Part shown: in pieces, positions 13,703 to 25,685 of the stretch
How positions within the stretch are numbered: position 1 is the stretch's first letter
Layout: each line of letters begins with the position of its first letter
NCBI GenBank assembly: GCA_004335835.1
Contig: RWJK01001554.1
Coordinates: 21,765-85,764, forward strand
Source: Scenedesmus sp. ARA3
Taxonomy: Eukaryota > Chlorophyta > Chlorophyceae > Sphaeropleales > Scenedesmaceae
DNA: 64,000 nt
Reading direction: 5' to 3'
Notes under the pieces: generated by a model
What the model saw: only the letters and a program-made list of their open reading frames with translations
Told to the model about the DNA's origin: nothing
The model's database searches: none
Translations under genes and position numbers: made by a program

Positions 13703-14827
13703 TGTGCTGCGAGATGAAGTTCTTTGCTGTAGTAGTAGGTGTATGTCCCAGCAGGTAATTCAACAAGGGCGTTTACTATCAAGCCTTGAGTTCTTATACC
13801 ACTGAACTATCATGAAGCGCTTGAGCACGCGTTGTCAATGCAAGTGTCACTGACAAGCGCACGTGAACGTGGCGTGGAGTGTGTGTGAGGTCCGCTCCTG
13901 CAGCATCACCCGTCATTTTGCAATGTCCGCTTGTAACTTCATTGGTGGCTTATTGGCTCGACAGCTGCATGGTTTGTAAGCCCTGTGCCTGCAGCACATC
14001 ACTGTGCAGAAAGTACTGCAGGTTGCCTGGGGCGAGGTATCTTTCGCCTGCGCACCATCAAGTACAACATCAAGATCTACACCATATATGTGTGGTTCAT
14101 GCGACTTGTCCACCTGCTGTTACGTGCAAGCACTGGTGACAAGCACCCAGTGCCGGGCCAGCAAGTGTGGGCTCTATGCGTGGCCTCTGATGCGGTTGCA
14201 CATGGAGGCGGGAGTGTTTGAAAAGACACGCAGCACAGCGGCAGCCAGGCCCTGACAGCTTGTTGCACACAGCCTGCCAGAGCGCTTCTCAACCTGCAGT
14301 GCCCGGCGTAGTGACTACAGCCACCCTCAGGGCCTGCAGCGCATTGGCCTAAGGCTAGTATCCTTCGCGCGAAGTGGCTTCCTAAATAATGTTAGCTTTT
14401 CCCTACACATTCAGCCATTAAGTGAGCATTTGCCGAGGTGGTTGAAGCCCGTACCTGTACAAGGTTCTGGGGGTGTAGCAACAATGTGAGCCTCGGCCCC
14501 AACTGGGCCGAAGCAACAAGCATTGGCACTTGTACTACCGAAACCGTCTTATACTTATTTATGATCAGTTTGTTGGCGGTTCGGCTACCTGCACGGTCAA
14601 GAACGCCCGCGATGCAGGCTTGCTGACGTGTTCAGGGTCTACACTGATCTGTGCAGATCCGCACCGTTGGTGCTTGACCAGCACGCCGTTAAAGTCAACA
14701 CCGTTGTGGTAACCGATATCATTGATTTGAGTTGACGTTTTATCACTCTTACTGCCAGGAACGCACAGTAACTGTGATCACTGATCAAGACTCTGATCTT
14801 CACAGCCAACGGCTCATTTGCATCACC
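13703..14827. promoter_or_regulatory. Divergent intergenic region, paladin / plastid protein
   Basis: About 1.1 kb separates the paladin start from the start of the plus-strand plastid protein, so both promoters should lie here. I see no TATA box placed convincingly and no coding signal. Confidence 0.4.
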
Positions 14828-15773
14828 ATGGCCGCTTCAATGATGAAGATCAACAGCTCGTCGATTGTTTCAAGCCGCACGGCAGCCCCTTGTGCGTTCA
14901 AGGCAGCTGCTCCCAAGCCAGCCCGGACTCCCGTTGTGTGCAGGAGCTACGAGCTGCTGGCAGCTGCTGGTGACGTGGATGCACCTGTAGCCGTGCCGCT
15001 TATCGCGTGAGTAGCGCTCGGGGTCAAATGGCTGTTTGTAGCTGGTCGTGAGCTTTGACGAAAGGTGTCGCGTGTGCCCACATTGTGTTGGCATGCTCTG
15101 CTGACACGTTCAGCTTTTGCTTGTTTGTAGGGCTGTTGTGGTCACTGCGGCAGTGACGTTCCTGGTGCCCGCATACCTGCAAAGGGGTGAGTGCTCAACG
15201 GCAGCTGTGATCACCTGTCTGGCCCAGCCAGCCACTGGCGAAATGTTCCGTGCAACAAAAACTGTGATATTGGAGCTCAAACAATCATCTGTATAGGGAA
15301 GACGGCAGCTCGGGACTTGTGAGTACCCCACAGTTTGAAACAGTGGCCAACTGCCCAGGTGTCTCATGCCATGTCAGCACAGCAGCTGCACTGTGCAGCA
15401 GTCCAGTATGCTTGCACCAGCCAGGTGCACCTGGCTGGTGCAGGGTAACAGCCACATCCCATCGCCTCACTGCATTGTATGTAAACGTAAACAGCCAACA
15501 TTGGTCACACGCGTACTTGTCAGTGGGCAGAATCTACGTCCCCTGGCATGCTGCTGGCAGCGCCGTTGCCGCTCTGTTGCTGTGCCCTCACTGCGCCCTC
15601 ACTGGACACTCATATGCATCCTAAACCGACCCTGGCATCTGCTTGCAGGCCAGGCAGCTGCTGACAAAATCTTTGACAAGAGCGCGGCAAAGAAGGGCGC
15701 CACCACCAGCGGCAAGAAGACCGTCAGCGGCAAGAAGGCAACCGTGAGCGGCAAGAAGACCTCCAAGCGCTGA
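14828..15773 (+). CDS. Small plastid-targeted single-pass membrane protein, Lys-rich tail
   Basis: Three exons (14828-15006, 15131-15186, 15649-15773) close in frame at 119 residues. The N-terminus is a typical algal plastid transit peptide: MAAS start, Ser/Ala/Lys-rich, no acidic residues, with a likely cleavage near VVCRS. One hydrophobic segment follows at about residues 53-75 (VAVPLIAAVVVTAAVTFLVP). The tail is basic and carries three SGKK repeats, ending KTSKR. By the positive-inside rule the tail probably faces the stroma. I do not recognise the family; a small thylakoid complex subunit is possible but not shown. The start is the first ATG after in-frame non-coding sequence, in a good ACC-ATG-G context. 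Confidence 0.75.
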
Positions 15774-17171
15774 AGCAGCAGGGGCGTGCGGGCCGTGCCC
15801 ACGCAGCAGCAGGCGTACGGCGCAGTGTAGTACACCTGCAGGTTGCATCACATCGCGTGGCCGGAGTATTCATGTGTGGTAGCTGCGAGGTGGATGTTGG
15901 CAGGCGCGCTGGGCTTGCCTTTTGCCTGGCTGTGCGTGCAGCAGTGATGCAGGCAAATGTGTCGAACGCTCTTTTTGAGGGTCGGTGGCCAGATGCAGTT
16001 GTGCTTGTGCCCTAGAGTGTTGTACAGGGGAACCTGGGTTGCTGTGTCTCGCTCTCCAGAGCAAAGCAGCGCTAGGGTATGAGCAGCAGCGGCAGTGTCG
16101 GTTCTGGCATGTGCAGTTGCCCACCTGGCATTTCAAGTCGGCTGCGTCACAGCTGCTGTCAAGAACCTGGCAGTGTTGGCGCCATTGCGGTGCATTTGGT
16201 GCACACGATAGTTACCACGATTTGCCGATGAATCAATCATGAACAAGAATTGTGACGCCAGGGTGTGATCCAGTGAAGTTTGTGGAATGGTCACATGGAC
16301 GAGCAACTGTGATCACTTGTAACAAACCAGATAATAATAATAGTCTTCTTGTAAGCCATACCTTGTCATCGGCATCGGCAACCGCGCCCCATACGGAGCG
16401 GAAACTACGACTATTATTGCCTCTCTATTGGTGAGGGGTAGACCACCCAGACCCCCTCACCGCCTGCACCAGGCAGCAGGTGGGGGTAACAAACCAGATG
16501 TGTGCATTCAATCATGGCCAGAGGGAGTCACAGACAATATGATGCTGGGCAATAATGTGTGAACATATGAGACAAACTGTGTTTGCTCGCGAGCAAACGC
16601 AGTGCGAGTCGTGACAGCTCAGAAGGGCACACCCCACAGATGCGGCTGCTCTTGAAAAGAGAATGCCATATGCAATGCATTTTGTGCAGTGCACATCACA
16701 CAAATCACGTGCCTGGCAGGCAAAGTTGTGTATGCTCGGCAGGCTGCACCTGGTGTTAACCAAAGTGTGTTCAACTCCAAGATGGATGCAAAAACACAGG
16801 GTTGTGACTGTGTGCAAATGCAGCAACGCATGGCTCATTCTTCGGCAATGCAAGAGCAGCAGGTGCAGATGGGATGATCGCACACATCACGATGAACCTT
16901 TGACAAACATTCAACGTGAAAACAGAGGCCTGGCAATTGTTACTGCGGCGGCAGCACACAGTAGAATATCAATCCCCAGGCACTGCTCCAAAGTGCCGGC
17001 CACCAAGCTGCTCTGAGCTTATCCTGCCACAACCATATGTACACGTTTATGACCAAACACGGACAATACTGCTTGGGTAACACACGTCATGAATTCTGCT
17101 TCGAAGCAGCATGCCGCGTTACACATTGGTGTATCGCACATCACAGCATGCGGGTGCCTGCCAGCTCGCCG
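15774..17171. other. Intergenic region between convergent genes
   Basis: This holds the 3' flank of the plastid protein and the downstream end of the FAD oxidase. TGTAA motifs on the plus strand at about 16318 and 16350 could serve the plastid protein. A hairpin of GGTGAGGGG... with ...CCCCCTCACC sits at about 16431-16463, and AATAATAGTC (16337) pairs with GACTATTATT (16409). No gene was found. Confidence 0.45.
17119..17123 (-). terminator. TGTAA polyadenylation signal for the FAD oxidase
   Basis: TTACA on the plus strand reads TGTAA on the gene's strand, about 50 bases after the stop codon. TGTAA is the usual chlorophyte polyadenylation signal. The distance to the stop is short but plausible. 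Confidence 0.45.
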
Positions 17172-20100
17172 CTACTGCTCCTGTCCGCTCCAGCCAAGCC
17201 CGTACGGCACCACCATGCGGCCCTGCGGGTCGTACTGCCTCTTCACAACCAGCAGCCGCGCCACATTGTCACCCCAGAAGCGTGCCTGCCAGTCAGGCAC
17301 GCGATTGTAGCCCTCCGCTGATGACACCTCGTTCTGATAAGAGCCGGGGTAGAGCTTGTACAGGGGCAAGATGGCATCAGAGACTGCTTGGTAGGCCCGC
17401 AGGTCCCAGTCTGGATCCTTGCCACCTGCAGAATTGTGGAGGCGCATTTTTTGAGAGGATAGTTACATGTGGGTCCGGGCACCATCTTAGATGGTATGAG
17501 CCGCAACAGGTTGAACACAAGGTCTGAGACCAGAAAAGGATTTTGTTTGGCATTTTGTTTGGCGTGGCCGGCGGCAGGGTGGTGAGGTTGCAGGTAAGCA
17601 GCATCACGATGCACGCAACAGTCACGGCCCGATAGGCCCACATGTCCCAGGACGGGTCTGCAGCCGCTACGTGCTGTCATAATAGCGCAGCAGGCAACAG
17701 ACACTGCTGCGACAACTGCCACTGAAGTCGCACCACACAGCAACTCTCCTCTGCTGCGTGAGGTGTCACTGCTGCTTGCGACATGCTGCCTACGAAACTG
17801 GAATGTATTGCAAGATGACACTGTTGATTGTTGGCCCCACCCACCCGCGGTGAGCACCAACTCAGCTGCAAAGCTCCTAAAGGCGCGGCTGATGCTGGTC
17901 TTAGCAGCCTCAGGGTGCCCCGGCACTGCCCCGCCACCCACCAGACTGACTACAAACCCTAGGGTTTCAAAGCTATCTGGACCGGCCAGGGGCACCGCTG
18001 CAACGCGCTGCATGGTTTCTAGCGCAGTGAACAGGCGGCCCGTCGCACTGGGGTTCATGTCTTGCGGGCTGAGGAAAACATTGGACACGAACTGGCGCTG
18101 GTAGTTGCTGGTGTCTGCGTTGTGGTACATGAAGTCGTAGTAGCTTCGATACGATGTCTTGGTGGTATAGTACGTCATGTCGGACACCCAGGGCGCTCTG
18201 TAATTCAAAATAGCGCGTATGCCTGGGGTCTTATCAACTGCCAGAGGATCATTGCCCACATACACAAAGCTGAGCGCAGCCTGGCCTGCGCAGCTGGATG
18301 CTGTGCCAGATGAGATGCCTTGCGGGGCGCTGCAGTTCCTAGGGACAGATCCAACAGACCAGGCTGCCCAGGTAGGCCCCAGCGCTTGCCAGAAGCTGGC
18401 GTTGAATACGAAGGCATCAAAGATGTCTCGGATCTGCTTGCCTGCGCAGGTGACATCAGATGCACACGCAGATGGCGTGAGAGGGCAGCAAGGCCGGCAG
18501 TGGGTCAGGGATCCCAGTACACACGCCACACTTGCATGCAAAGCAATTGCAAGAAAAGTTGCAAACGTTCGGCAGCAGCACCCACATGGCTGAGGGTTCA
18601 GCATTGCTTGTGTGGCGCTGCTGCACACGTGTTCATCACAGCTGCTGCTGCAATAAATAGCGCAAGTAGCGCTCAAAGCACTCAGCCGCCACCCATTACC
18701 CTGCTGCATCTCACCCTGGGAGTCATACAGCAGCCATGTGACTGTCACCGTCTGCACAGCAGTAGGAGCCGGCACCAGCTGCATGCCAAACTGCACCACC
18801 ACGCCCAAGGTGCCTCCTCCTCCTCCTCTCAAAGCCCAGAACAGCGAGGTGTCTGAAGTAATCTGCTTGCCCTCTTTGAAGTCAAGGTCTCCATTAGGCA
18901 GCGTGTTCATCTGGTGCACTCCCCTGCTGGAGGCCTTGACTAGCTGGCCCGTGGGCGTCACCAGCACAATGCTTTGCACGTTGTCGGCACCTGCAGGCGA
19001 AGGGTGCAGCACATATGGTGGCAAAAGCAGCTGTGAGGTCCTCTCCTCAGCACAACCGTCACATCACAAGAGAAGTGTCAGTATGCTACCAGACGCTTGC
19101 TTGGAGGGCAGGACAGCTACCTCTGCTCACTCACATGAAGGATGCAGCTATGTCAGACAACAGCTTGCTCATGACCTTGTGCTATGAACTGTCTGCTTTG
19201 GTGATAAGCTGAACACAGCGGCAGCAGTGTGTTCTTTTTCAAGTCTACATTAAAGCCACAGCAGCCACAGCAACGTACACGCACCAAGTGTCTGGCTGCA
19301 GGTGATGCTGCATGCGCAAGCAGGGCCGAGTTCCTGCCCCGGCCAGGCGCTGCATGCAGCCCCAACCTACACTGCATCTGTGCGCCCTGCTGAAATGCTT
19401 GCTGCGCAGCTTTAAACCCACACTCACCCAGGCCATGCAGGCGTGCCAGTGCACCATGGCAGCCGCCCAGCAGGCAGCCCCCAGGCCCCACAGTCAGGTC
19501 ATGCAGATTGGCCCACTGTGCTTGGCATAACGGCCACTTTGGCTCAGCCGCACAACGTGTCCTATTGCACATCTCATGATGCAACGCACACACTCACCCA
19601 GGCCATGCAGGCGTGCCAGTGCACCATGGCAGCCCCCCAGCAGGCAGCCCCCAGGCCCCACAGTGAGGTCGTGGCCCGACACAACAGCGCAGCCGTGCTT
19701 GAGCACTGCAGGCTTGATGATGTCACCGAAAGTGGCACCAGCACCAAAGAACGTCTGCAGTGCAGCAGGGTTAGCAAGCACAAATACACGGAGTTGGGAT
19801 ACAAGGGCAGTGGCAGCATCCTAGTTGTGGTGCAGGGGACTGGGGTTTTGCTCCTGTCACAGGCGGCTGGCACAGCCATGTGCTCACGGCAGCACTAACA
19901 GCACCTGATGGTCACATGCTGGCGTGCTGTTGTGCTGTGGCATGCAGCATGTGTTGGGCAACCGCCTCCTCCAAGTTGCATGCCTGCAAGTTGGGCTGCA
20001 AGTGCGCCGCTGAGCTTGGCACAGCAGTCATGTGGTGCTTGGCACAGCAATCATTCGGCTCAGTTACGCACCTTGTTCTGCCGCACATCAAAGAAGACAT

Positions 20101-21295
20101 CGTTCAGCAGCCGTGTGTTGATGTTGAGCGAGCCATCTGACGAGCACCTGCCGTTGTAGTCATGCCCTGTGCCCTTCACTGAGATCGTCAGGTTGTTCTT
20201 GGCTGCAAACCTCTGCAGCAGCAGAACATCAGCAGTGGTGATCAGGTATCCACACCTGCTGCAGGTTGTGAGGCCTGGCACACAGGGACGTTAACGCTGT
20301 TGCTGTGGGCAACAGGGCACTGCAGCCAACACGCAGCATGGCATGTTACCAAACAGCTGCAGCACGGCTTGATGCCTGTGGACGCTCGCTGGTAAGAATT
20401 GCATGACCCTGCTGGTGCTGCTGAGCTGCTGGTGGGTGCGTGTCCGTGCAGATGCTGCTGCTGTGTGCTTCCCGCTGGAATGGGGCGGGTGCAGGGCCTG
20501 CAGGCCCTGAGAGTTCACAGCCTGCTGCCTCATGGGGCGGGTGCAGGCCCTGAGGGTTCACAGCCTGCGCTGACTCACCACAGCAGCAACAACGTCTTTC
20601 ACTTTGGCTGGATGCACTATGACTTGTGGATACGACTGGAAGTTTGTGCTGCGGAGTACAACGTCACGCCTGCGCACACGGCATTTGGGCAGGGCCTTGG
20701 TGAAACAGTGCTTGTGAAATTTGTAGGCACTGCTGGTAACACCCGGCCAAGCTCAATGCCTGATGCATTTGCAAGGGAACTGACTGCATAGTTGCGGACA
20801 AGGCTGGGACAGCAAGAACATAACCCATTACTTGTCGTGTGCGTGCATGCACGGCCGCTGCGCTGTTTTAGAAATCACAGTTTGCTGTGGTGCCTCTGGC
20901 AGCATACATCCCATGCATTGCGACGTGCAAATGAAATCGCTGCAAAGTGCTGACTGTTATGCTTCTTGATCACGTCTCTTTTATCTCTCCCCAGGCAGGA
21001 CTTTACAATGAGAAGCAGAGCTGCATCAGCCATACCACGCTGCAGCCAGCGCTCCTGTCCCGTGTTGTGGGCAGGCTGCTGCTTACCTGTACGCCGCAGA
21101 GAATGGCAGGAGGACCAATGCATTTGGGGCCAACTGAGATCGAAGCTCTGCTGCTAGGCTGTCTCCTAGACGGCACTGCTGCTGCTGCCCATGCACTGAT
21201 GCTGCCACACTGCATAGCAGCAAGACAGCAATTGCTGCACCCCACATCTGCTGCTGCACCAGTGCCATACAGCGCTTGTCGTACAGTTTAACCAC
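17172..21295 (-). CDS. Secreted FAD-linked oxidase of the berberine-bridge-enzyme type
   Basis: Seven exons (21295-21087, 20648-20579, 20212-20072, 19754-19598, 18990-18700, 18441-17845, 17425-17172) close in frame at 572 residues. The start includes a signal peptide: a hydrophobic run AAIAVLLLCSVAASVHG follows residue 19. An internal start at 21268 would also keep it. The PCMH-type FAD domain follows. KGTGHDYNG (about residue 110) carries the His that covalently holds FAD in this family. VGAGATxGD appears as FFGAGATFGD, and GLGADNVQ matches the family's GLAxDNV. ALRGGGGG comes next. The C-terminal BBE domain includes NxVSSAEGYN and FWGDNVARLLVVKRQYDP. At the second flavin-linking position (family GTCPTVG) this protein reads GHDLTVG, so the Cys is missing. 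These enzymes oxidise alcohols, sugars or alkaloid-like substrates; the substrate here is unknown. Confidence 0.88.
19421..19502. repeat. Copy of FAD oxidase exon 4 donor edge
   Basis: The 3' end of exon 4 with its GTGAGTG donor (19591-19680 on the plus strand) is duplicated 170 bases further into the intron, about 80 bases long with few mismatches. The copy still encodes the same VGPGGCLLGG segment but is not needed by the gene model. Confidence 0.85.
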
Positions 21296-23088
21296 ACAGA
21301 TGTTGAAACCTAGACATAGCGGCGACGCTGTTCGGCTTGGATGTAGCCAGATGCGACAATCTTCCTGCTACGTCGTCGTTGATGGTGGTGTTCTTGCAGC
21401 TGTCTTCGCAGGACTACCTGAAACTACCTATATTTGAAGCTTGCCTCGTGTTTAAGCAACAAAGAATCGCTCTGCAGTAAGATCAGAGTGGCAGGGGTGC
21501 AGGTCACCCGCCATCTGACAGCCCTGTCAGCCACATCCAAGTGACACTATAGGCAGGGCCTGCAGTGTGCTAACAACCCCGCAGCCCATGACATGTATCA
21601 GTTGATGACGAACCGCGTGAGTGCAGCTTTACCTGCTCAGAATTCATTTCTTTGCATGAAGCTTGCCGTAAGCTCACCAGTCAACAGTGCAACCAGGCCG
21701 CCGCTAGCTGCTAGCTGAGCTGCACTGCAGCCAGAATTACTCGCGCGTCTTCAGTCTTACTCTCAAGGTATGCCCAGAACGTCAAAAAAACGGAAGCAGA
21801 ACTGCAGGTGAGTCACACATGTTACCAGAGCCAACACATATGTCACTACAGCCCAGCGCTACAGAGCAGGCTGGCCAGACAGCCAGTCACAATGGAGTCA
21901 GCCTGGCCACATGCTCCATCCAGGAACCGAATAAGGGTCATCATTTTACATGCTCACATGCATGTGCTACGCAGCATGTCCTACGTATACCGAGATCCGC
22001 ACTGAAGAGAACAAAGGCACACACTGCGATGTACAATCATAAACACACGTGTGCAAAATGACTTGCTGCATGTGTCTCAGCAAAGTAAACGCCACTACGT
22101 GAACCGACACCCTTCATGTAACAGCTCAACGGCACTAATGGCACTAATGGCATGAAGAATACTCCCACGTGAAAGCGCAGGGCGCAGTAAGTGTCACCAC
22201 AAGTTGCCGTGCACAGCAGCCCTGCACAACTGCACCTACAATCGCCTGGACACTGCCTGTTGAAGCTGATATGCCAGCATCCCACAGGCAGAAAGAGGTC
22301 GCCATGCTGTGCAACTCGCCCATCGCTGGCTGGCAACACATTTCAGTGTTTTGAATGGCAGCCATTCTGCGAGCATGGCACACGTGCTCAACCCACCTGC
22401 CCAGGCTGTCCTCAACCAGCTGCTCTGCACACAAGGTTCACAGCTCAATCACTCTGTGTAATGCCCTGCTACCATCGATGTTCAAGGCCAACAACATCAG
22501 CTGAAACCCGGCAACACCCATAGGTGTCAGCAGTCGCATGCTAGCTGCGACATGTACAGCAACTGTCGATGCACCCCAGCTAACAAGCTGCCTGTCTGCA
22601 GCTTCTGCTGGCGATCCTGGTAGGGTCGAGAGGCTGCCAGCCAGCTGCTAAGGATGTGGAGCAAGCAGCAGCCACAACAGCTGCATGCAAGTCACTGCTG
22701 TAAGCGCAGCAGCCAGGAAACAGCGTGCCGGCCACCTGTACATCATTGCATGCTGCGCAGCCACGCCAGACATGCTCGTCCTGCAGCAAGTGCTGCGTCA
22801 GCAAGTAGCTGCCAACATTCATGCACGTAACATGTCACACACCAGCAACAGCAATGGCAGCTAACTGCCAGCTGGCCATACTTGACGCCGGCCTGCTGCT
22901 GCTGCTGCTGCTGCTGCTCCTGCTGTGGGAATGCCCAGCTGCTGCAAGGCAGCACACAGATCGCCGCATGGAGCTTCAGCAGCTGCGTGTCGTCCTTCAG
23001 CCAACTGGAGCTGCAGGTTGCCGTGGTTGTTGCTAAACTGGCTGCTCAACACACTGGCTGCCACTGTCTGTGTCAGCCCTGGTGGCTG
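21296..23088. other. Intergenic region, no gene recognised
   Basis: The region between the FAD oxidase start and the RPB12 stop should hold the oxidase promoter. A CTG microsatellite lies at about 22892-22920. Open frames are short and unsupported on either strand. Confidence 0.45.
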
Positions 23089-23280
23089 TCACCGGGCCTC
23101 AAACTGCACCACCTTCCTTGTGCGCTTCTTGTACAAGATTCTGTAGCCACATTCACGGCACTGGATGGGCTCCCCATGCTTCAGGCGCGTGCCGCTGCCG
23201 CAGCTGCCACAAACATAGTCACAGGCAGCATCAGAGCCCGTAGTGTAGGCGGGGCCGTAGCCACTCATGCTTTGCAGCAC
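23089..23280 (-). CDS. RPB12: RNA polymerase I/II/III shared subunit RPABC4
   Basis: A single-exon frame of 63 residues encodes the smallest zinc-ribbon subunit shared by the three nuclear RNA polymerases, where it bridges the two large subunits at the assembly platform. The zinc ribbon is complete: CGSC and CREC pairs, followed by the diagnostic GYRILYKKRTRKVVQFEAR-like C-terminus, which in other eukaryotes reads GYRIMYKKRTKRLVVFDAR. The N-terminal extension is short and Gly/Tyr-rich. Two starts are possible, 23280 and 23268 (MSGYGP); the second resembles the length of orthologues more closely. It is divergent from prefoldin subunit 2. Confidence 0.95.
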   Translation of the reverse strand: MLQSMSGYGPAYTTGSDAACDYVCGSCGSGTRLKHGEPIQCRECGYRILYKKRTRKVVQFEAR

Positions 23281-23873
23281 GCTGAAACTATTTAGCTATA
23301 TTAAAAAACAACTATACAGCAGTGAAGGGGTCGACAAGGTCAGTCCAGGCTGCTATGAACAGACACAGCTAGAAGTGCGAAGTGTGTAGAACAAGAGCGA
23401 GGCCAGTCGTCATCAAACAAAAGCATGAGCATCAAGGTAGTGTCAACGATCGTGTGCCTGCCTTACATGGAAGGCACTGTCACATTCAAGCGCACAGTGT
23501 CATAAGAAGTACTGCCCGTCCTCTTAGCCTCCTGCAAGAGGCAGATGGTATCTCTAGCTGTAAATACGCGGTAGCTACATTATTTCGAAGCCGTCGAGAT
23601 CGGTGCACCAATAGTTGTTCTGGCCTGTCAGGCGGGAAGCTGCGTTCCTGAGGCTGATCTGTCTGCCGTGTTCTTGACTTCTGAAAGAGAGGCGTGAAAC
23701 TGACACTGAAACAACATCTCTGGTCACTGTCTGCCACAGCTGCTCACCTGCTCAAGCCTGCAGCACAGACCAACAGCAGCACAGCCAACCCCGCAACAGC
23801 AGTGCTCTAGTTCTCTGCTTCAGACCACTTGCCTTGTTGCCGGCAGCAGCAGCTGCTAGTCTCACGAAACAGC
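23281..23873. promoter_or_regulatory. Divergent promoter region RPB12 / prefoldin 2
   Basis: About 590 bases separate the two start codons, so both promoters and both 5' leaders must fit here. No element could be assigned with confidence. Confidence 0.45.
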
Positions 23874-25320
23874 ATGGCTGAGCCTGTGCTTAGATCAGAG
23901 CAGGAGGTGCTTGCTCGCTTCCATGAGCTGCGCCAGGGCGTTAGCACACTATTTGCAAAGCTGAACGACATAGAGACAGGTGTGTGCACATGCAGCTGCT
24001 GCGCAGCATACTAAGTTCATGTTGGCTCAGCTAGAGGCTGCTGTGGTTTAAAGCATGTGTCTGGATAGGTACAAGGACCTGCATGTCCAGCAAATGCATA
24101 CTAGTTGCAGGCTTGCTGCATGTGACTGCATGACCTGTCGAAGCAGCAGTAGAAGAATGGTGACTTGTCACTTGCCATGAGAACAGGTTAGGTTCCCTGC
24201 ATGGCTATGCTCTGCATACCTGGGCAGCTAATCTGCGGTGTTCAGTACACTTGCGCAGCAGGCAGCCTTGCAGGAACAGCTGCTGCACTGCAATTCACTA
24301 CTGCCCTGTACATGTCAACACGTAGTGGCAGTAATGTTGCGCCTGCCAATATGTTGCCGGCCGCCTGCATGGCTTGCAGCCACTGTTCCCTCGTACATGT
24401 CCCGTGCATTGACAGCAGCAGCTGCGCACTGCGGTGCTTCCCACACCTCATTATCAATGCCGCGCTGCCATTGTAACACCACTGCATGCTGCTGCTGCCT
24501 GCTGCTGCCTGCTGCTTCCTGTTGCTGCTGCTGCTGCCGCTGCTGCCTGCTGCTGCTGCGCCCTCAGAGGCTGCTGAGCACGACCTTGTGCTGAAGCAGC
24601 TGGAGCCAATGGACAAGGGGCGGCGCTGCTACAGGATGATCGGCGACGTGCTGGTGGAGCGCACAGTGGCGGAGACGCTGCCCGCAGGTGCGGCACTGTG
24701 TGCAAAACATTTCAGCACAGGCAACTGCATACCGTTACATTGTTTTAATGGAGGAGTGTTGCATGGCAGCTGCCCGCAGGTGCGGCAGGGGCTGCTCAAG
24801 CCAGGTCAGGCAGCTCATTCTGAGCTGCGTCATCGTTACGTTCAGTTGATGGAGCAGCGATGCAAGCCAGCCCAGGCAGCTGAGGCAGCTTAGAAAGCTG
24901 CAACATTGCTACGTTGAGTTCATGTTGATGGGGCAGCACTTGATGCAAGGCAGGGGCTGGCAGCAGGGTGCAACCAGCGCTCCTGGCAGTTGGGTGATGG
25001 TCAGCATGCGAAATCAGCACTGCCTTTCTTGACATTTGCATACCGCACATAACCGCTGCGTGTGCCGCTGGCTGCCATTTGTTCTTGTTGCTGCACCCTT
25101 GTGCGTGCTGCACCCTGCAGTCCAGCGCAACCGTGAGGGCCTGGGCAACGTCATGAAGCAGCTGCAGGCGCAGCTGGAGGCGCAGCAGAAGGCCCTGGCT
25201 GCCTTCCAGCAGCAGTACAAGATCCGGGTGGGGCAGCCGGGCGAGGCGGGCAGCAGCGAAGGAGGCAAGCCAGCAGCCGCCAGCAAGGATGGACAGGGTG
25301 CAGCAGGTGTGCTGTGCTGA
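23874..25320 (+). CDS. PFD2: Prefoldin subunit 2 (beta-type)
   Basis: Three exons (23874-23979, 24568-24687, 25121-25320) close in frame at 141 residues. Prefoldin is the hexameric co-chaperone that hands nascent actin and tubulin to the CCT chaperonin. The two coiled-coil helices flank the beta hairpin: EVLARFHELRQ and EHDLVLKQLEPM, then the family hallmark CYRMIGDVLVERTVAETLP, then the second helix VMKQLQAQLEAQQKALAAFQQQYKIR. The C-terminus is a Gly/Ala/Lys tail ending VLC. Exon 2's donor edge is copied in intron 2 (24769-24787), and the last coding segment with its stop is tandemly copied downstream. Confidence 0.94.
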
Positions 25321-25685
25321 AACAGCGGCACTGACAAACGTATCAATGAGGTGGAGCAGGAGGGCGGCAAGCCAGCAGCCGCCAGCAAGGATGGAAAGGG
25401 CAGCGCAGGCGTGCTGTGCTGAAACAGCGGCGCTGATAAAAAATAAACGATGCGGTGGAGCAGGAGGGCGGCAAGCCAGCAGCAGCCAGCAGCAAGCATT
25501 GCAAGGGTGCAGCAGGCGTGCTGTGCTGAAAGCAGCGATGAACCGGTGACGTGGAGCAAGGCAGGTTGAAGTGCGGAGCTGCGTGATTGCTGTGCAGCGA
25601 AAGCAGCAAGCCTGCAGCCAGCAGAAAGACTGGCAAGGGCACGGCATGCATCCTGTGCTGAAAACGCGGCGCTGATGTAAGTTCT
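25255..25685. repeat. Tandem copies of the prefoldin 2 C-terminal segment
   Basis: The final coding bases (GGCGGCAAGCCAGCAGCCGC type, through GTGCTGTGCTGA) recur about every 85-130 bases: real copy about 25255-25340, then about 25360-25440, 25465-25540 and a decayed one about 25600-25680. Each keeps a stop codon in the same context. On the minus strand they create a long false open frame. Confidence 0.85.

Noticed and set aside
12849..13805. 318-codon plus-strand frame
   Set aside because: It is antisense to paladin exons 1 and 2, whose family motifs on the minus strand are clear.
14428..14520. tRNA-like GCCGAGGTGGTTGA segment
   Set aside because: The D-arm-like string is there, but I could not fold a matching acceptor stem, anticodon arm and TTC box around it.
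16337..16418. Possible small MITE from inverted AATAATAGTC / GACTATTATT
   Set aside because: The inverted repeat is only about ten bases and no target-site duplication was seen.
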